From Apoda limacodes (Eukaryota > Arthropoda > Insecta > Lepidoptera > Limacodidae): 64,000 bases of DNA. The number at the start of each line of letters is the position of its first letter. Position 1 is the stretch's first letter. The stretch spans positions 8,681,158 to 8,745,157 of the forward strand of contig OX291560.1 in NCBI GenBank assembly GCA_946406115.1. Direction: 5' to 3'. This document shows, piece after piece, positions 33,050 to 41,945 of this stretch. A model generated the notes under the pieces. The model saw only the letters and a program-made list of their open reading frames with translations, was not told where the DNA came from and did not search any database. The translations under genes were made by a program, and so were the position numbers.

Positions 33050-34060
33050 ATGACAATTTACTGTCAGCCATGGAGAGCTCGTCAATATAGGCCGCCACCA
33101 CTCTATATTCGTCCGGCGATTGCGGCAAGAATCGTACGCCTTTGCCAAACGGGCGTGCGTGCGGTACGTGTTTCAAAAGGGAACGCAACTTTTTGAAATG
33201 AACCGACCATTGTGGCAAATTCTCGACAATGATCGGTGGGTACCTGGCTTTCTCTTTATCCTTAGGCTTTTCAGGCTGGGCAGGTGTAGGCGGGGCCGGA
33301 ATAGCAGACACCTGCGCGTAGGACTGGCTGGTATTAATGGGCGAGTTGGTCTCGTTTCGCTCTGTAACATTGGTCGCTGCTGCTTGCGGCGGGGCCATTG
33401 TTTGCGTAGGTACGTACCTCTCTTGATTTGGGGTTGGGTTGTTACCGGCGGTTGACATCTCCCTAGCTGCCGCGCCGGCTTGCTCAGCTGGGTTTTTGAG
33501 CGGGCTCAGTGTGAAGGAACGTACATCGCGGCCCCTTGTCCTCCGTGGGTCACTAGTTTTGAACGCGATCGATGGCGGGTTGTCGCGTTGAGGCGGGTTG
33601 AACGGCGTCGACGGGGACGTGTTGGAGGCGCCGCGAGGGGTCGACGCGGGTGGATCGTGTAAAATTATTGTGGCAGTGTGTGCAGTGGCAAAAGTGCCGT
33701 CCGCGGCAGTGATTTGACCTGAGAATAGGTTGCGAGCTACAATTGCAGGTGGCTGGGACCTGGACCATACCTGACGTTTTCGCACTCCCCGGCCCCCAAG
33801 GGGCGGGTGGCGGAACGGAGGGGGAGGCATCTAGATGGTTGAAGACGCTGCTACTGACATCCCTCGATGGGCACGCACGGAGGCGGCCGGAACCAGAGCA
33901 AGTAAGAAAAAACACTTACTCAATCCAAAATGCCTACCGAGAGTGAAAGAGACAGCAGTCTGTTGCACTCTCGCACGCACACGCTGAGCGTTGACGCTTC
34001 GGCTCGAACGAGCACCCGCAACACACAACGCACAGACGCACACCGTCTACAAACAAAAGG
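33050..34060 (-). pseudogene. Jockey-like ORF1 5' portion, opposite orientation
   Basis: A 281-codon minus-strand frame (33830-32985) begins MPPPPFRHPPLGGRGVRKRQ, is rich in Pro, Ser and Thr, and reaches YPPIIVENLPQWSVHFKKLR and HARPFGKGVRFLPQSPDEYR. Those two blocks correspond to PPIVIKDKGAWPNI and KVQVPTPSDFRNL in ORF1 of the intact Jockey element. Homology ends near 33055, well before the zinc knuckles. A leader of about 230 bp precedes it (34060-33831). It is a different subfamily from the intact copy. Confidence 0.78.
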
Positions 34061-34221
34061 TTTTTCACGCAGAATGATTTGTTCTTAGGGGCAATTCAGT
34101 TTGAAGCTTGGCTCTGCTGTTTTCGAAACGATCGTGGTAGAATTATCCTCATGTATCGAAAACGCCGTATCGTGGGCGTCGGCTCGAACACTCTACGTTA
34201 TCTGGGGGCTTAGACGTCTCA

Positions 34222-35563
34222 AATTTAGCGTCACGAAAAAAAGAATGGAATCGAACAAAATGTATGAACATAAAGTTTTTGACGTCACTTGCTATTGATC
34301 GAGAAAGAAATCATAGACTTGTTGCTGTCTATGCTATCGGTACTATCGCCAAGCCACTGTGGATTGCTGAAACGAAAGTTGTCTATACATTAGGTAGCCA
34401 TACTTTACAAACGCAATTCCTTTTTGATATTTGTTGAACTTGCGTTCGCCAAGATCCTGCGGATAAGCTTGGCGATTGCAAATGGCGGCTTGAAATCTAT
34501 TTCATATTTAGTATATTTTTAAAGATTTAAAGTATTTTGTTAATTAGGTATTTAAATATGGTGTCTGTATTCAATATTTGTATTATAGGTATCTATTTGT
34601 CTTTGATATGAAGAAATATACCTATTTCTATTATTTTCTCAAAAATATATTTAATATAAACTAGGTAGGTACAGTAATACCCCGACTTACACTACCTCGA
34701 CATACGCGAATTCGCAGTTACGCGATTTTTCAGGCTCAGACGTGTACAACAAGAAAAGAAAAACATTATCTTTTAAGTGTAAACTTAAAATCGCTAATGT
34801 TTTAGTTTTTTGTTTATACTATGTAATGTGGTGTTTCTTTTTTATTTAAGTCTAATATCATATTATTACTTTTATTTTCATTCAACTTACTCATCGTTAA
34901 TTTAAAAATTAAGAATATAGGTAAGTATTTATTGTTTTAATATTAAAATGTTTATATGTTTTAAATAGGTTCCTTATTTATCTGAAATATATTGTGAAAA
35001 TATTAGGTACTTACTTACGTAAAACCATTCTAGCTTTCTAGTAACGAAAATCTGGCTATACATTTACTACGAATCTGTTAAATTAGAAATCAGACTAATA
35101 CTTAAAACACATGTTTTAAATTACACCATTATAATTATTTAATTACAAAATGTTGCTTATGACGTTGTGAAAATATAACAATAAATAAAGATTCAATATT
35201 TCTTCAAATCAGAGACAAATAGGTACCTATAATACAAATATTGAATTCAAACACCAAATTTAAATATCTAATTAAATAAACTTAAAAATTTAATGAATAT
35301 CCACAATAGATTCCCAGCCGCCATTTTCAATCGCCAAGCTTATCCGTAGGGTCTTAGCGAAATGAATCGCGTTTGCAAAGTTGCAATACGGCTACCTTAT
35401 AAACTACTTTTGTTTCGACCTGTGGAGCTGGCTTGGCGATGGTACCAATAGCATAGAAAAGTAACAAGTCTTTGATTCTTTTTTCGATCGATAGCAAGTG
35501 ACGTCATAAACTTTATGTTGATACATTTGGTTCGATTCCATTCTTTTTTCGTGACCCTAAATT
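34222..35563. mobile_element. ~1.34-kb foldback element with ~400-bp arms
   Basis: The left arm (34222 to about 34640) and right arm (about 35165 to 35563) are inverted copies: left 'gtcacgaaaaaaagaatgga', right as complement 'gtcacgaaaaaagaatggaa'. Both go on with 'gacgtcacttgctat', 'cgccaagcca', 'ggataagcttggcgatt' and 'tcaatatttgtattatagg'. The centre is AT-rich and non-coding. Near the inner edge of the left arm, 'cagtaataccccgacttac' at 34672 beside TA looks like a pogo/Tigger-type terminal repeat, but no partner end was found. Confidence 0.82.
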
Positions 35564-36050
35564 CTAAGTAGACTGAGTAAGCTCAATAGTCATATTCGAA
35601 ATAGAAACCGTTTACCTTTACGTTTTTTTTTTCGAGTATACTGTCATTGGAAAATATTTGAGGCTACCTACTGAGTCAATTAAAATCAAAAAAAGGAATT
35701 TGTTTATTTCAGGGCGCGTTCGTCCTGGGATTAAGAGTTCCCACGAATGATACTTTTCACACTTTTGAAAACGCCAGTATTGCCACCTACTGTTCGTGTA
35801 GCTTTAAAACGTTACTAAAAAAATTTTTGTTACAAAACTTGCAAAACGAACGGTTGACGTACACACACTACCATAAACAGTGAATATGTATAGGCAGTTT
35901 GACAGATTAACACAAAAACCCAACTTCCAGACATGGGTCTAAAGTTTTATTTTTCAGTGTTTTTTTTTTTTAATACCACTAAGGTGGTAAGCAAGCACAT
36001 GGTCCGAAGAGTAATAAATAAATCATCTTTGATTTATGTACATATACCAG
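35564..36050. repeat. spacer with LINE-tail repeat
   Basis: 'taataccactaaggtggtaa' at 35971 is the dispersed tail repeat. A further 'aatcatctttg' at 36021 equals one end of the hAT-like element at 29620. No gene. Confidence 0.5.
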
Positions 36051-36992
36051 GGTTGCGTTCAAAAACGAGTAACTTTAGTAAAAAGTGACGTCATCGGGTT
36101 CCTAACTTTACCCTATAGTTTTTGAACGGCTAACCGAGTTACATCTGTCAAGTTTTAATCAATGTTTCCACTTTTAGGAATTTCACCCTTGTAGGTGCAT
36201 TTTTTTTATTTGAAATACTTTTGTAAGGCCTATGGAACACTAATATGTATAATCAAAACAAAAGAATTCACCAAGTTCCCACCTAGTTTATGAAAACTTA
36301 ATTCAAAGAAGCAAGAGGGAAACTATTAGTTTGTTCTCACTCAAAGTCAAAAAAATAGCCTAAAACTTCATTTGAAATAAAGTTTTATTAAAATAAAAAT
36401 ATATTTTAATAAAACTTACCATTATTATTAAGTATATTATAATACTATTTATTTATCAGTATGTTAACAATGTTTACCTTTTTGCAGTTGTAACGTTGTG
36501 TTTTGTATTCTAAACACTTGAATCGCGGTTTATTTTATTGTTAAATTTTATGTTGACAAAAAATAAAATGAAAATAGGAGTATTTCTAAACAGCTAAAAT
36601 TTACGGCTAAAATCAATATTTTAAAACATTTAAGGCATTTAGGGTTATGCACTAAAGATTCTAAGAAAAAACTGAACCCTAGTAGTGGTGTGGAAATACT
36701 TAAAAATCTTTTATTACTAAAAAAACTCCAAATACAAAAGTCCTATGACTTAATACAAAAACAAACAACAAAATAATTTACTAATTTTCTTAATACGGAA
36801 ACATTGCTTTGACCATTTTAATCAAATATGGCCGCCTACTCCGACGAACCCGCGTCGAGTACGGTTCACTTGAGCCAACCCTAGGGTAACAACTCTACGC
36901 GTTTTTGAACGGATTAGGGTTGGAACTCAGTTAGTTTATGAACGGTTCGAGTCATAACTCTACTCGACTCAGTCGGTTTTTGAACGGCCGCC
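36051..36992 (-). mobile_element. 0.9-kb inverted-terminal-repeat element, copy B
   Basis: Reverse complement of copy A (6250-7163), nearly identical over the terminal ~430 bp and ~270 bp. It differs in the middle: the 134-bp segment 36243-36376 has the same orientation on the plus strand as 6834-6967 although the flanks are reversed, so that segment is inverted between copies. Beside it copy B has a short hairpin ('agttttattaaaata' and its complement, 36381-36416) not present in copy A. Confidence 0.88.
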
Positions 36993-37425
36993 AGAAGGGT
37001 TCTGGGCGTGTTTTCGGAGCTTGCAATTTCTCGCAAATAACGCAAATTTGGCAATGAAGTGTCCACGGAGCTTTGATGGCTAGCAATGATTGCTCGCAAT
37101 TGACAATTGTTCATTCGTTCGTGATTGCATAAGATGCAAACAATACATTTGACAATTGCTGTCACTGTCATTAAAAAAAAAACTGTTTTGTTATAAAACA
37201 GAGACACAAAAATAAGGCAAATGTTAATATTCTTAATATATTTTAAAGTAGTGTGACTGCCATTCATTAAGAAAAGAAAGAAAGAAGACATAGTCATATT
37301 GGTTTACTGCAGTTTGTTGAATTTTACATAAAGCACAGACTTTGAATTTAACCTCCAAATCCAAATCGGTATTAGGCTTTAGTACTATAGAACAAATACA
37401 TATACTAGAAAAGTATAATTGGCCT
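36993..37425. other. possible MITE terminus, otherwise unassigned
   Basis: 'gggcgtgttttcggagc' at 37005 is nearly the complement of 'gtctccgaaaacacgccc' at 48088, suggesting that both are ends of one short repeat family. Boundaries are not clear. Confidence 0.4.
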
Positions 37426-37665
37426 CTCCACGTAGGACGTTGTCGACTACAAAAATGCGTTTGATTCTATCAAGATTCGCTAGTGTTGCAGTCTCTCCAG
37501 CAGTATCCCATTTACTATTGGAACATCAAAGTGTTGGTAGTGTTTGTGTAATAGAGCTACAATGTCTATCCAACTTCAAGGCCAGAACATTAAACAAGTC
37601 CTACAGTAGTGCCTTCAGTTTTAATTTGTCAGACCCTATCTATATTGTACACTGGATTTCTTGAT
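37426..37665 (+). pseudogene. RTE-like RT palm fragment
   Basis: In broken plus-strand frames, VDYKNAFDSI appears near 37440 and ATMSIQLQGQ near 37560. These are the A-box and following strand of RTE reverse transcriptases. Stops in all frames; only about 200 bp is recognisable. Confidence 0.6.
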
Positions 37666-38439
37666 TGGCTGCTTTTATACCAAATTTACATCTATAACTC
37701 CAATAATTCTAGGGCAGCCAGAGGCAATATTAAATGCTTCAGACACCATCAAAACCTCGAAGGGTTTATGCTGTTTGATTTCACAAATGACAAAATGATG
37801 ATTGATATTTATATGACAGTTCTAACATTTGAATACTCTTGGGTTCGCACAAGGTGCACCGTTGGGTTGTAAGACGAAAGTTTCAAAGTCAGCCCAGCGG
37901 CTCGCTTCCGTAAAATGATAGCTAACAATTCTCGTATGAAATACATCGATTGTCGCGAAACCGCATTGTATATCTTATTTCTTTCAAAAAAAGTAAGCAA
38001 TCTTTTACGGAATCGATCCACTGGTAACCTTCAATGCTGTTGATCTCCTTATTTGAAGACGTTAGATTTACCTGTTAAAGACTATAACTCCTTTGTAGTT
38101 TAGTCTTTTATATTATTATCATAACTATGCTGTGAATATTGTCTAGTATATTGAAATTTGTAATATGTACTATAAATAGTGTTCACATTGAAATTATTAT
38201 TATTTTACTTTATCATCACTTCCAACGGTCCTTTTCCTACGGTCAAAGGGGGGTAAAATGGGGGTTCCTACACCTTTTTTTTCATTCTGCATGATAAAGA
38301 AACTGAAGCTGTGTCGTGGTAATTGAAATATAGAGACATTACTAACCATTTTTCACAGTGACATCTGACTAACAGAAATATGCTACTTAATATAATATTC
38401 AGAAACAATTCAGCTCATCCAACTAATATTAAAGTAACG
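37666..38439. other. unassigned stretch
   Basis: A minus-strand frame (38021-37809) has a basic, non-repetitive translation but no motif I recognise. No splice context or repeat partner. The rest is AT-rich. Confidence 0.35.
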
Positions 38440-38755
38440 CTAAAACCGCTGTACCAATTAAGATGAAATTTGGCATGGAGATAGTTTGAGTCTCGGGAAA
38501 GGACATAAGCTTCTTGAAAAAGTTAAGTATGAATCGGCTTTTTTCTATAATTGAGGAGTTGCCGCTGAAATCCTACACTAATAATCGAATTTAGGGTGGG
38601 TGAAACCGTGGGCAAATTTGGCATGGAGATAGTTTGGGTCCGGGGAAGGACATAGGCTACTTGAAGTGTAAGTGGGTTTTTTTTTGTATTATTGAGGAGT
38701 TCCAATGAAATCCTACATTGATAACTAAATTTAGGATGGGTGAAAACAGCAAGTG
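38440..38755 (+). repeat. dispersed repeat, two tandem copies
   Basis: 'aatttggcatggagatagtt' occurs at 38467 and 38616, each followed by a 'ggaaggacata' block, then 'gaggagttgcc' or 'gaggagttcc', 'gaaatcctaca' and 'gggtga'. Same family as 23257-23610 and 9601-9779. Confidence 0.75.
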
Positions 38756-39486
38756 TTTAAAAAAAATTAAACTGCCAAATTCCATCACTAAATCCTACTG
38801 TGGTTTAAAAATATGCATTGATGGAATGCCACCCAATTCAATTGGTGGGCAATCATTGAATCATCCTTTAGGTTTTGTTACACAATTCCTGTTTTTGTGC
38901 AAACTGCATATTTCTCGATCGCGGAATTAATGCAGGAGTAAACCACTAAAATAAGAATTGATACCCGTCTACATGAGCCAAATTTCAATTAAGAATTTTT
39001 ACAGAATAGGGAGTAATAAGGAATAAAACAAAAAAAAAACTGTCTTTCATGTCTATAATATTAACCAGATTACAATTAGAATCATTATAGTAGTGCAAAA
39101 TAATAATTCAAATATTTAAACTTACACCTGATACTTATATTTTGTAATTGCAATTCAATGAGTGCACTGAATCAATGACATCACCATCAAACTCAAGATT
39201 AACACTCCATTTTGCTATTTTGGATTTCATTTTTTTTTTTTTGTCTTTTAATAATTCAAATCTACATATAAATATATAAATCAATCACACTGTTTGAACG
39301 ATCAAAAGCTTATTTTCTTACATACTTTATATATGGTTAAAAAATCAAAAGTTAACTTAGATACATACTTATATTACTTAAACACATGTAACCATCAATA
39401 CTGCTATTAACAATAACATCAATGAACAACCTTCTGAAGAAAAACCAAAAACAAAATAACTAAATAATAATAACAATATATTCTGG
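38756..39486. other. AT-rich stretch, no gene recognised
   Basis: About 730 bp with no convincing coding frame or named repeat, ending at the putative polyadenylation signal of the following minus-strand exon. Confidence 0.4.
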
Positions 39487-39492
39487 TTTATT
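39487..39492 (-). terminator. putative polyadenylation signal
   Basis: AATAAA on the minus strand, twelve bases past the second-frame stop of the Myb/SANT-like exon. Confidence 0.5.
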
Positions 39493-39503
39493 TATAATTT
39501 TAT

Positions 39504-39965
39504 CTACAAGAAATGTCCACAAGACATGTCAATGTTGTCAATGCTGAAGTTAGAAAAATCTTTATGGCGTTTTTCTCTATACTCTTCCACTAATTTAAAT
39601 TGGCAAAGCGCTTCATTCATTTACTTTTTCTTCTGGTAGCCTGACATTTGCATTTATTGTTTGTAAAGGTTCTGTAGTTCTATTGCTTGGTGTTTGTAAA
39701 GCTGTTGTACTATTGCTTGGTGTTGTTGTTTCTATTGCAAGTAGTGAAATGTATGGTTTTCGTGACGACAATTCATTCATAACATTTATATAGATCCATG
39801 TGCGAGGGTCATTGCCGGATTTGCTACTGCGGTCTTTTACTATTTTATGTGTCCTTTTCATCCCGTTTGCCCATTTGCCTATTGCCCTGCTTACCCAATC
39901 CAATGTCAATTCTCTCTTTTTCTTCATGCATTCATGTATCCATCTACTATACGGAGTCTCAGCCT
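39504..39965 (-). pseudogene. Myb/SANT-like terminal exon with apparent frameshift
   Basis: The minus strand has an acceptor ('tctttacag' just above 39965) followed by an open frame ending with TGA at 39613. It contains VSRAIGKWANGMKRTHKIVK, DRSSKSGNDPRTWIYINVMN and ELSSRKPYIS, which resembles the latter half of Myb/SANT-like domains found in many arthropod proteins (KWAN.KKR...K...KSGN...). A Thr/Ser-rich stretch follows. In the +1 frame, coding-like text continues across that stop: ALCQFKLVEEYREKRHKDFS down to a TAG at 39504. AATAAA follows at 39487-39492. A one-base indel near the A-run at about 39622-39628 would join the two. Upstream exons are not identified, so a host pseudogene, an assembly error and a transposon-borne protein are all possible. 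Confidence 0.55.
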
Positions 39966-40366
39966 CTGTAAAGATAAAAATAACACTAGTAAATTATACC
40001 CATAAACAAACACAGAACATTTTTGAATCTGATTATACCGATTGGGACCAGGCCTAGTCTTTCGTTTTGACTTTTCGAACTGATTACCTACCAATCAAAA
40101 TAAATTCATATAGGTACAGTGTAACTTCTATTGAGAATATTAGGGGATATCCTTGTCAAATAACTATTTTTAAAACCACTAAGACAATAAGTGCGTTGCC
40201 GACTAATAAAATGTGCGATAAAAAATGTTCTGTAATGAAATAAAAAGGAAATAATTTCAATTTCTTTATAGTAATTGTTAAAAACTATCTGAAATTAACA
40301 CTTTTAAGACTTAAATTTAATGGCCAATACAGCGAGACTTCAACTTTAAGGTGCAGAAAATGGCCG
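39966..40366. other. upstream of Myb/SANT-like exon; no exon recognised
   Basis: AT-rich, with a diverged 'accactaagacaataag' tail repeat near 40177 and a segment at 40215-40325 that resembles 11320-11430. No exon found. Confidence 0.4.
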
Positions 40367-40705
40367 TTTTTAGGGTTCCGTACCCAGACTGTCCCAACGG
40401 AGCCCTATTACTAAGCCTGCGCTGTCTGTCTGTCCGTCTGTCCGACCATTAAAAGGCTCTATCTTTTAGACTGAAATAGACGCCTGAATTTTTCACAGAA
40501 TATGTGGTATAATGGTGGATTATCTAATAAATAATAAAAAGTTAAAAAAGGTAAAATTTAAGGGGGGTCCCCATACAAGAAATACATTTTCGTTGTTTTT
40601 GCACTATCGTAAAAACAATAATACATACAAACTTCAAATTTGCAGTAAATATTATGAACTCTTAAAGTATATAATAAAAACCGGCCAAGTGTTAGACGGG
40701 CCCAA
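40367..40705 (+). mobile_element. 'agggttccgtacc' family element, copy 1
   Basis: Starts 'tttttagggttccgtaccc', continues 'ggagccctattactaagcct' and a (TCTG)-rich stretch, and ends 'aaaaaccggccaagtg'. This layout is a very common non-autonomous element in moths. The other copies are 42205-42594 (reverse) and 51891-52176. No coding frame. Confidence 0.8.
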
Positions 40706-40773
40706 GTGATTACTATTTTAAATTACCAGTACAGCGCCATCTACGTAATTTACGAACACAAACAAAACAAAAA

Positions 40774-40833
40774 GTGTGCCGCTAAGCGGTCACCCATCCA
40801 AGTACTGACCAAGCCCGACGTTGCTTAACTTTG
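40774..40833 (-). ncRNA. 5S rRNA-derived arm (unit 1, left)
   Basis: The complement reads 'aaagttaagcaacgtcgggc', 'ttggtcagtacttggatggg', 'tgaccgcttagcggcacac'. This aligns with 5S rRNA from the internal promoter's A box to just past the C box (roughly residues 46-103). The 5' half and the last stem strand are absent, so it is not a ribosomal gene. Confidence 0.85.
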
Positions 40834-40954
40834 AATAAAGTTTTCAACAAAACAATGTGTCATTTTACCGTCTAAAATTATACCGTTACAGCGCCATCTA
40901 GCTTACCATTAAGAGAAACAGTAACTATATTTGGTTTGTTGGAAAAGATATTCA

Positions 40955-41012
40955 AAGTTAAGCAACCTCGGGCTTGGTCAGTACTTGGATGGGTGACCAC
41001 TTAGAGGCACAC
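40955..41012 (+). ncRNA. 5S rRNA-derived arm (unit 1, right)
   Basis: Same 5S segment as the left arm in inverted orientation, with small changes ('caacctcgggctt', 'gaccacttagaggc'). A T5 run follows at once at 41013. Confidence 0.85.
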
Positions 41013-41045
41013 TTTTTGTTTTTGTTTGTGTTCGTAAATTACGTA

Positions 41046-41120
41046 AATTTACATGCGTATTATTAACATCGGTCAATTGCAAGTCGGACTAGCGCACCGT
41101 GGATTTCGTACCACGGTTTA
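41046..41120. repeat. spacer S1 of the 5S-armed array
   Basis: Contains 'acatcggtcaattgcaagtc', 'ggactagcgcaccg' and 'gtaccacgg'. It is the inverted copy of the spacer at 41411-41484. The phrase 'agtcggactagcgca' is shared with the 118-bp array and the 'agggttccgtacc' family. Confidence 0.8.
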
Positions 41121-41151
41121 ACGTAATTTACAAAAGCAAACAAAAACAAAA

Positions 41152-41202
41152 GCTAAGCAGTCACCCATCCAAGTATTGACCAAGCCCAACGTTGCTTAAC
41201 TT
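41152..41202 (-). ncRNA. 5S rRNA-derived arm (unit 2, left)
   Basis: Complement reads 'aagttaagcaacgttgggct', 'tggtcaatacttggatgggt', 'gactgcttagct'. Promoter boxes are retained; the terminal 'ggcacac' is deleted. Confidence 0.82.
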
Positions 41203-41317
41203 GGAATATTGTTTACAACAAATACGTTACTGTTTCTCTTAATATGAGCTAGATGGCGCTGTCACGGTATAATTTTAGACGGCAAAATTACACATTGTTT
41301 TGTTGAAAACTATATTC

Positions 41318-41376
41318 AAACTTAAGCAACGTCGGGCTTGGTCAGTACTTGGATGGGTGACCGCTTAGCGGCACAC
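41318..41376 (+). ncRNA. 5S rRNA-derived arm (unit 2, right)
   Basis: Reads 'aacttaagcaacgtcgggct', 'tggtcagtacttggatgggt', 'gaccgcttagcggcacac', followed by T5. This is the arm closest to the normal 5S sequence in the C-box region. Confidence 0.85.
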
Positions 41377-41410
41377 TTTTTGTTTTTGTTTGTGTTCGTA
41401 AATTACGTAA

Positions 41411-41484
41411 AACCGTCGTCCGTAAACCTCGGTGCGCGAGTCAGACTTGCAATTGACCGATGTTAATGTTACGCATGTAAATTT
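41411..41484. repeat. spacer S2 of the 5S-armed array (inverted S1)
   Basis: Complement reads 'aacatcggtcaattgcaagt', 'ctgactcgcgcaccgaggtt', matching S1 (41046-41120) with a few changes. Confidence 0.8.
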
Positions 41485-41516
41485 ACGTTATTTACGAACA
41501 CAAACATTAACAAAAA

Positions 41517-41575
41517 GTGTGCCGGTAAGCGGTCACCCATCTAAGTACTGACCAAGCCCGACGTTGCTTAACTTT
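41517..41575 (-). ncRNA. 5S rRNA-derived arm (unit 3, left)
   Basis: Complement reads 'aaagttaagcaacgtcgggc', 'ttggtcagtacttagatggg', 'tgaccgcttaccggcacac', then T5. Confidence 0.84.
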
Positions 41576-41693
41576 GAATAAAGTTTTCAACAAAACAATA
41601 TGTCATTTACCGTCTAAAATTATACCGTAACAGTGCCATCAAGCTCATTTTAAGAGAAAAAGTAACATATTTGTTTGTTGGAAACAATATCTC

Positions 41694-41751
41694 AAGTTAA
41701 GCAACGCCGGGCTTGGTCAGTACTTGGATGGGTGACTGCTTAACGACACAC
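41694..41751 (+). ncRNA. 5S rRNA-derived arm (unit 3, right)
   Basis: Reads 'aagttaagcaacgccgggct', 'tggtcagtacttggatgggt', 'gactgcttaacgacacac', then T5, G, T5. Confidence 0.84.
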
Positions 41752-41785
41752 TTTTTGTTTTTGTTTGTGTTCGTAAATTGTATGA

Positions 41786-41945
41786 TCACATTTGTTGTAT
41801 GGGAGCCCTCTTCAATATTTATTTTATTCAGTTTTTAGTATTTGTTGTTATAGCGGTAACAGAAATACATCTTCTGTGAAAATTTCAACTGTCTATCAGG
41901 GTTTATGAGATACAGTCTGGAGACAGACGGACCGATTAAATAATT
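41786..41945 (-). mobile_element. fragment of the 'agggttccgtacc' family
   Basis: 'tttgttgttatagcggtaac', 'gaaaatttcaactgtctatc' and 'gagatacagtctgg' are complements, in reverse order, of 51950-52045 in the fuller copy. Lacks both ends. Confidence 0.75.

Larger units (their letters stand above)
40742..41045. mobile_element. 5S-rRNA-armed inverted-repeat unit 1
   Basis: Outer ends 'acgtaatttacgaacacaaa' at 40743 and its complement at the right. Each arm carries the 3' half of 5S rRNA: minus at 40774-40833, plus at 40955-41012. The plus arm reads 'aagttaagcaacctcgggct', 'tggtcagtacttggatgggt' and 'gaccacttagaggcacac', then 'tttttgtttttg'. The centre (40834-40954) includes 'ttacagcgccatctagctta' and is oriented as in unit 3. 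No protein-coding frame. Confidence 0.88.
41121..41410. mobile_element. 5S-rRNA-armed inverted-repeat unit 2 (inverted)
   Basis: Left 5S arm 41152-41202 (minus), right arm 41318-41376 (plus), outer ends again 'acgtaatttac' and complement. The central part (41203-41317) is the reverse complement of the centres of units 1 and 3: 'agctagatggcgctgtcacg' here against 'cagcgccatctagctt' there. The left arm has lost ~8 bases ('ggcacac') next to the T-run equivalent. Confidence 0.88.
41485..41780. mobile_element. 5S-rRNA-armed inverted-repeat unit 3
   Basis: Left 5S arm 41517-41575 (minus), right arm 41694-41751 (plus), both with the T-run outside. The centre is oriented as in unit 1 ('gtctaaaattataccgtaac', 'agtgccatcaagctc'). 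The right outer end is 'tgtgttcgtaaattg', after which the copy breaks off into the 'agggttccgtacc' family fragment at 41786. Confidence 0.87.

Noticed and set aside
33120..33946. Plus-strand open frames of 60-111 codons
   Set aside because: Antisense to the Jockey-like ORF1 remnant on the minus strand.
37809..38021. 70-codon basic minus-strand frame
   Set aside because: Looks coding-like in part but lacks any recognised motif or exon boundary.
40774..41751. Functional 5S rRNA genes
   Set aside because: Only the 3' half of 5S is present in each arm, and the terminal stem is absent.
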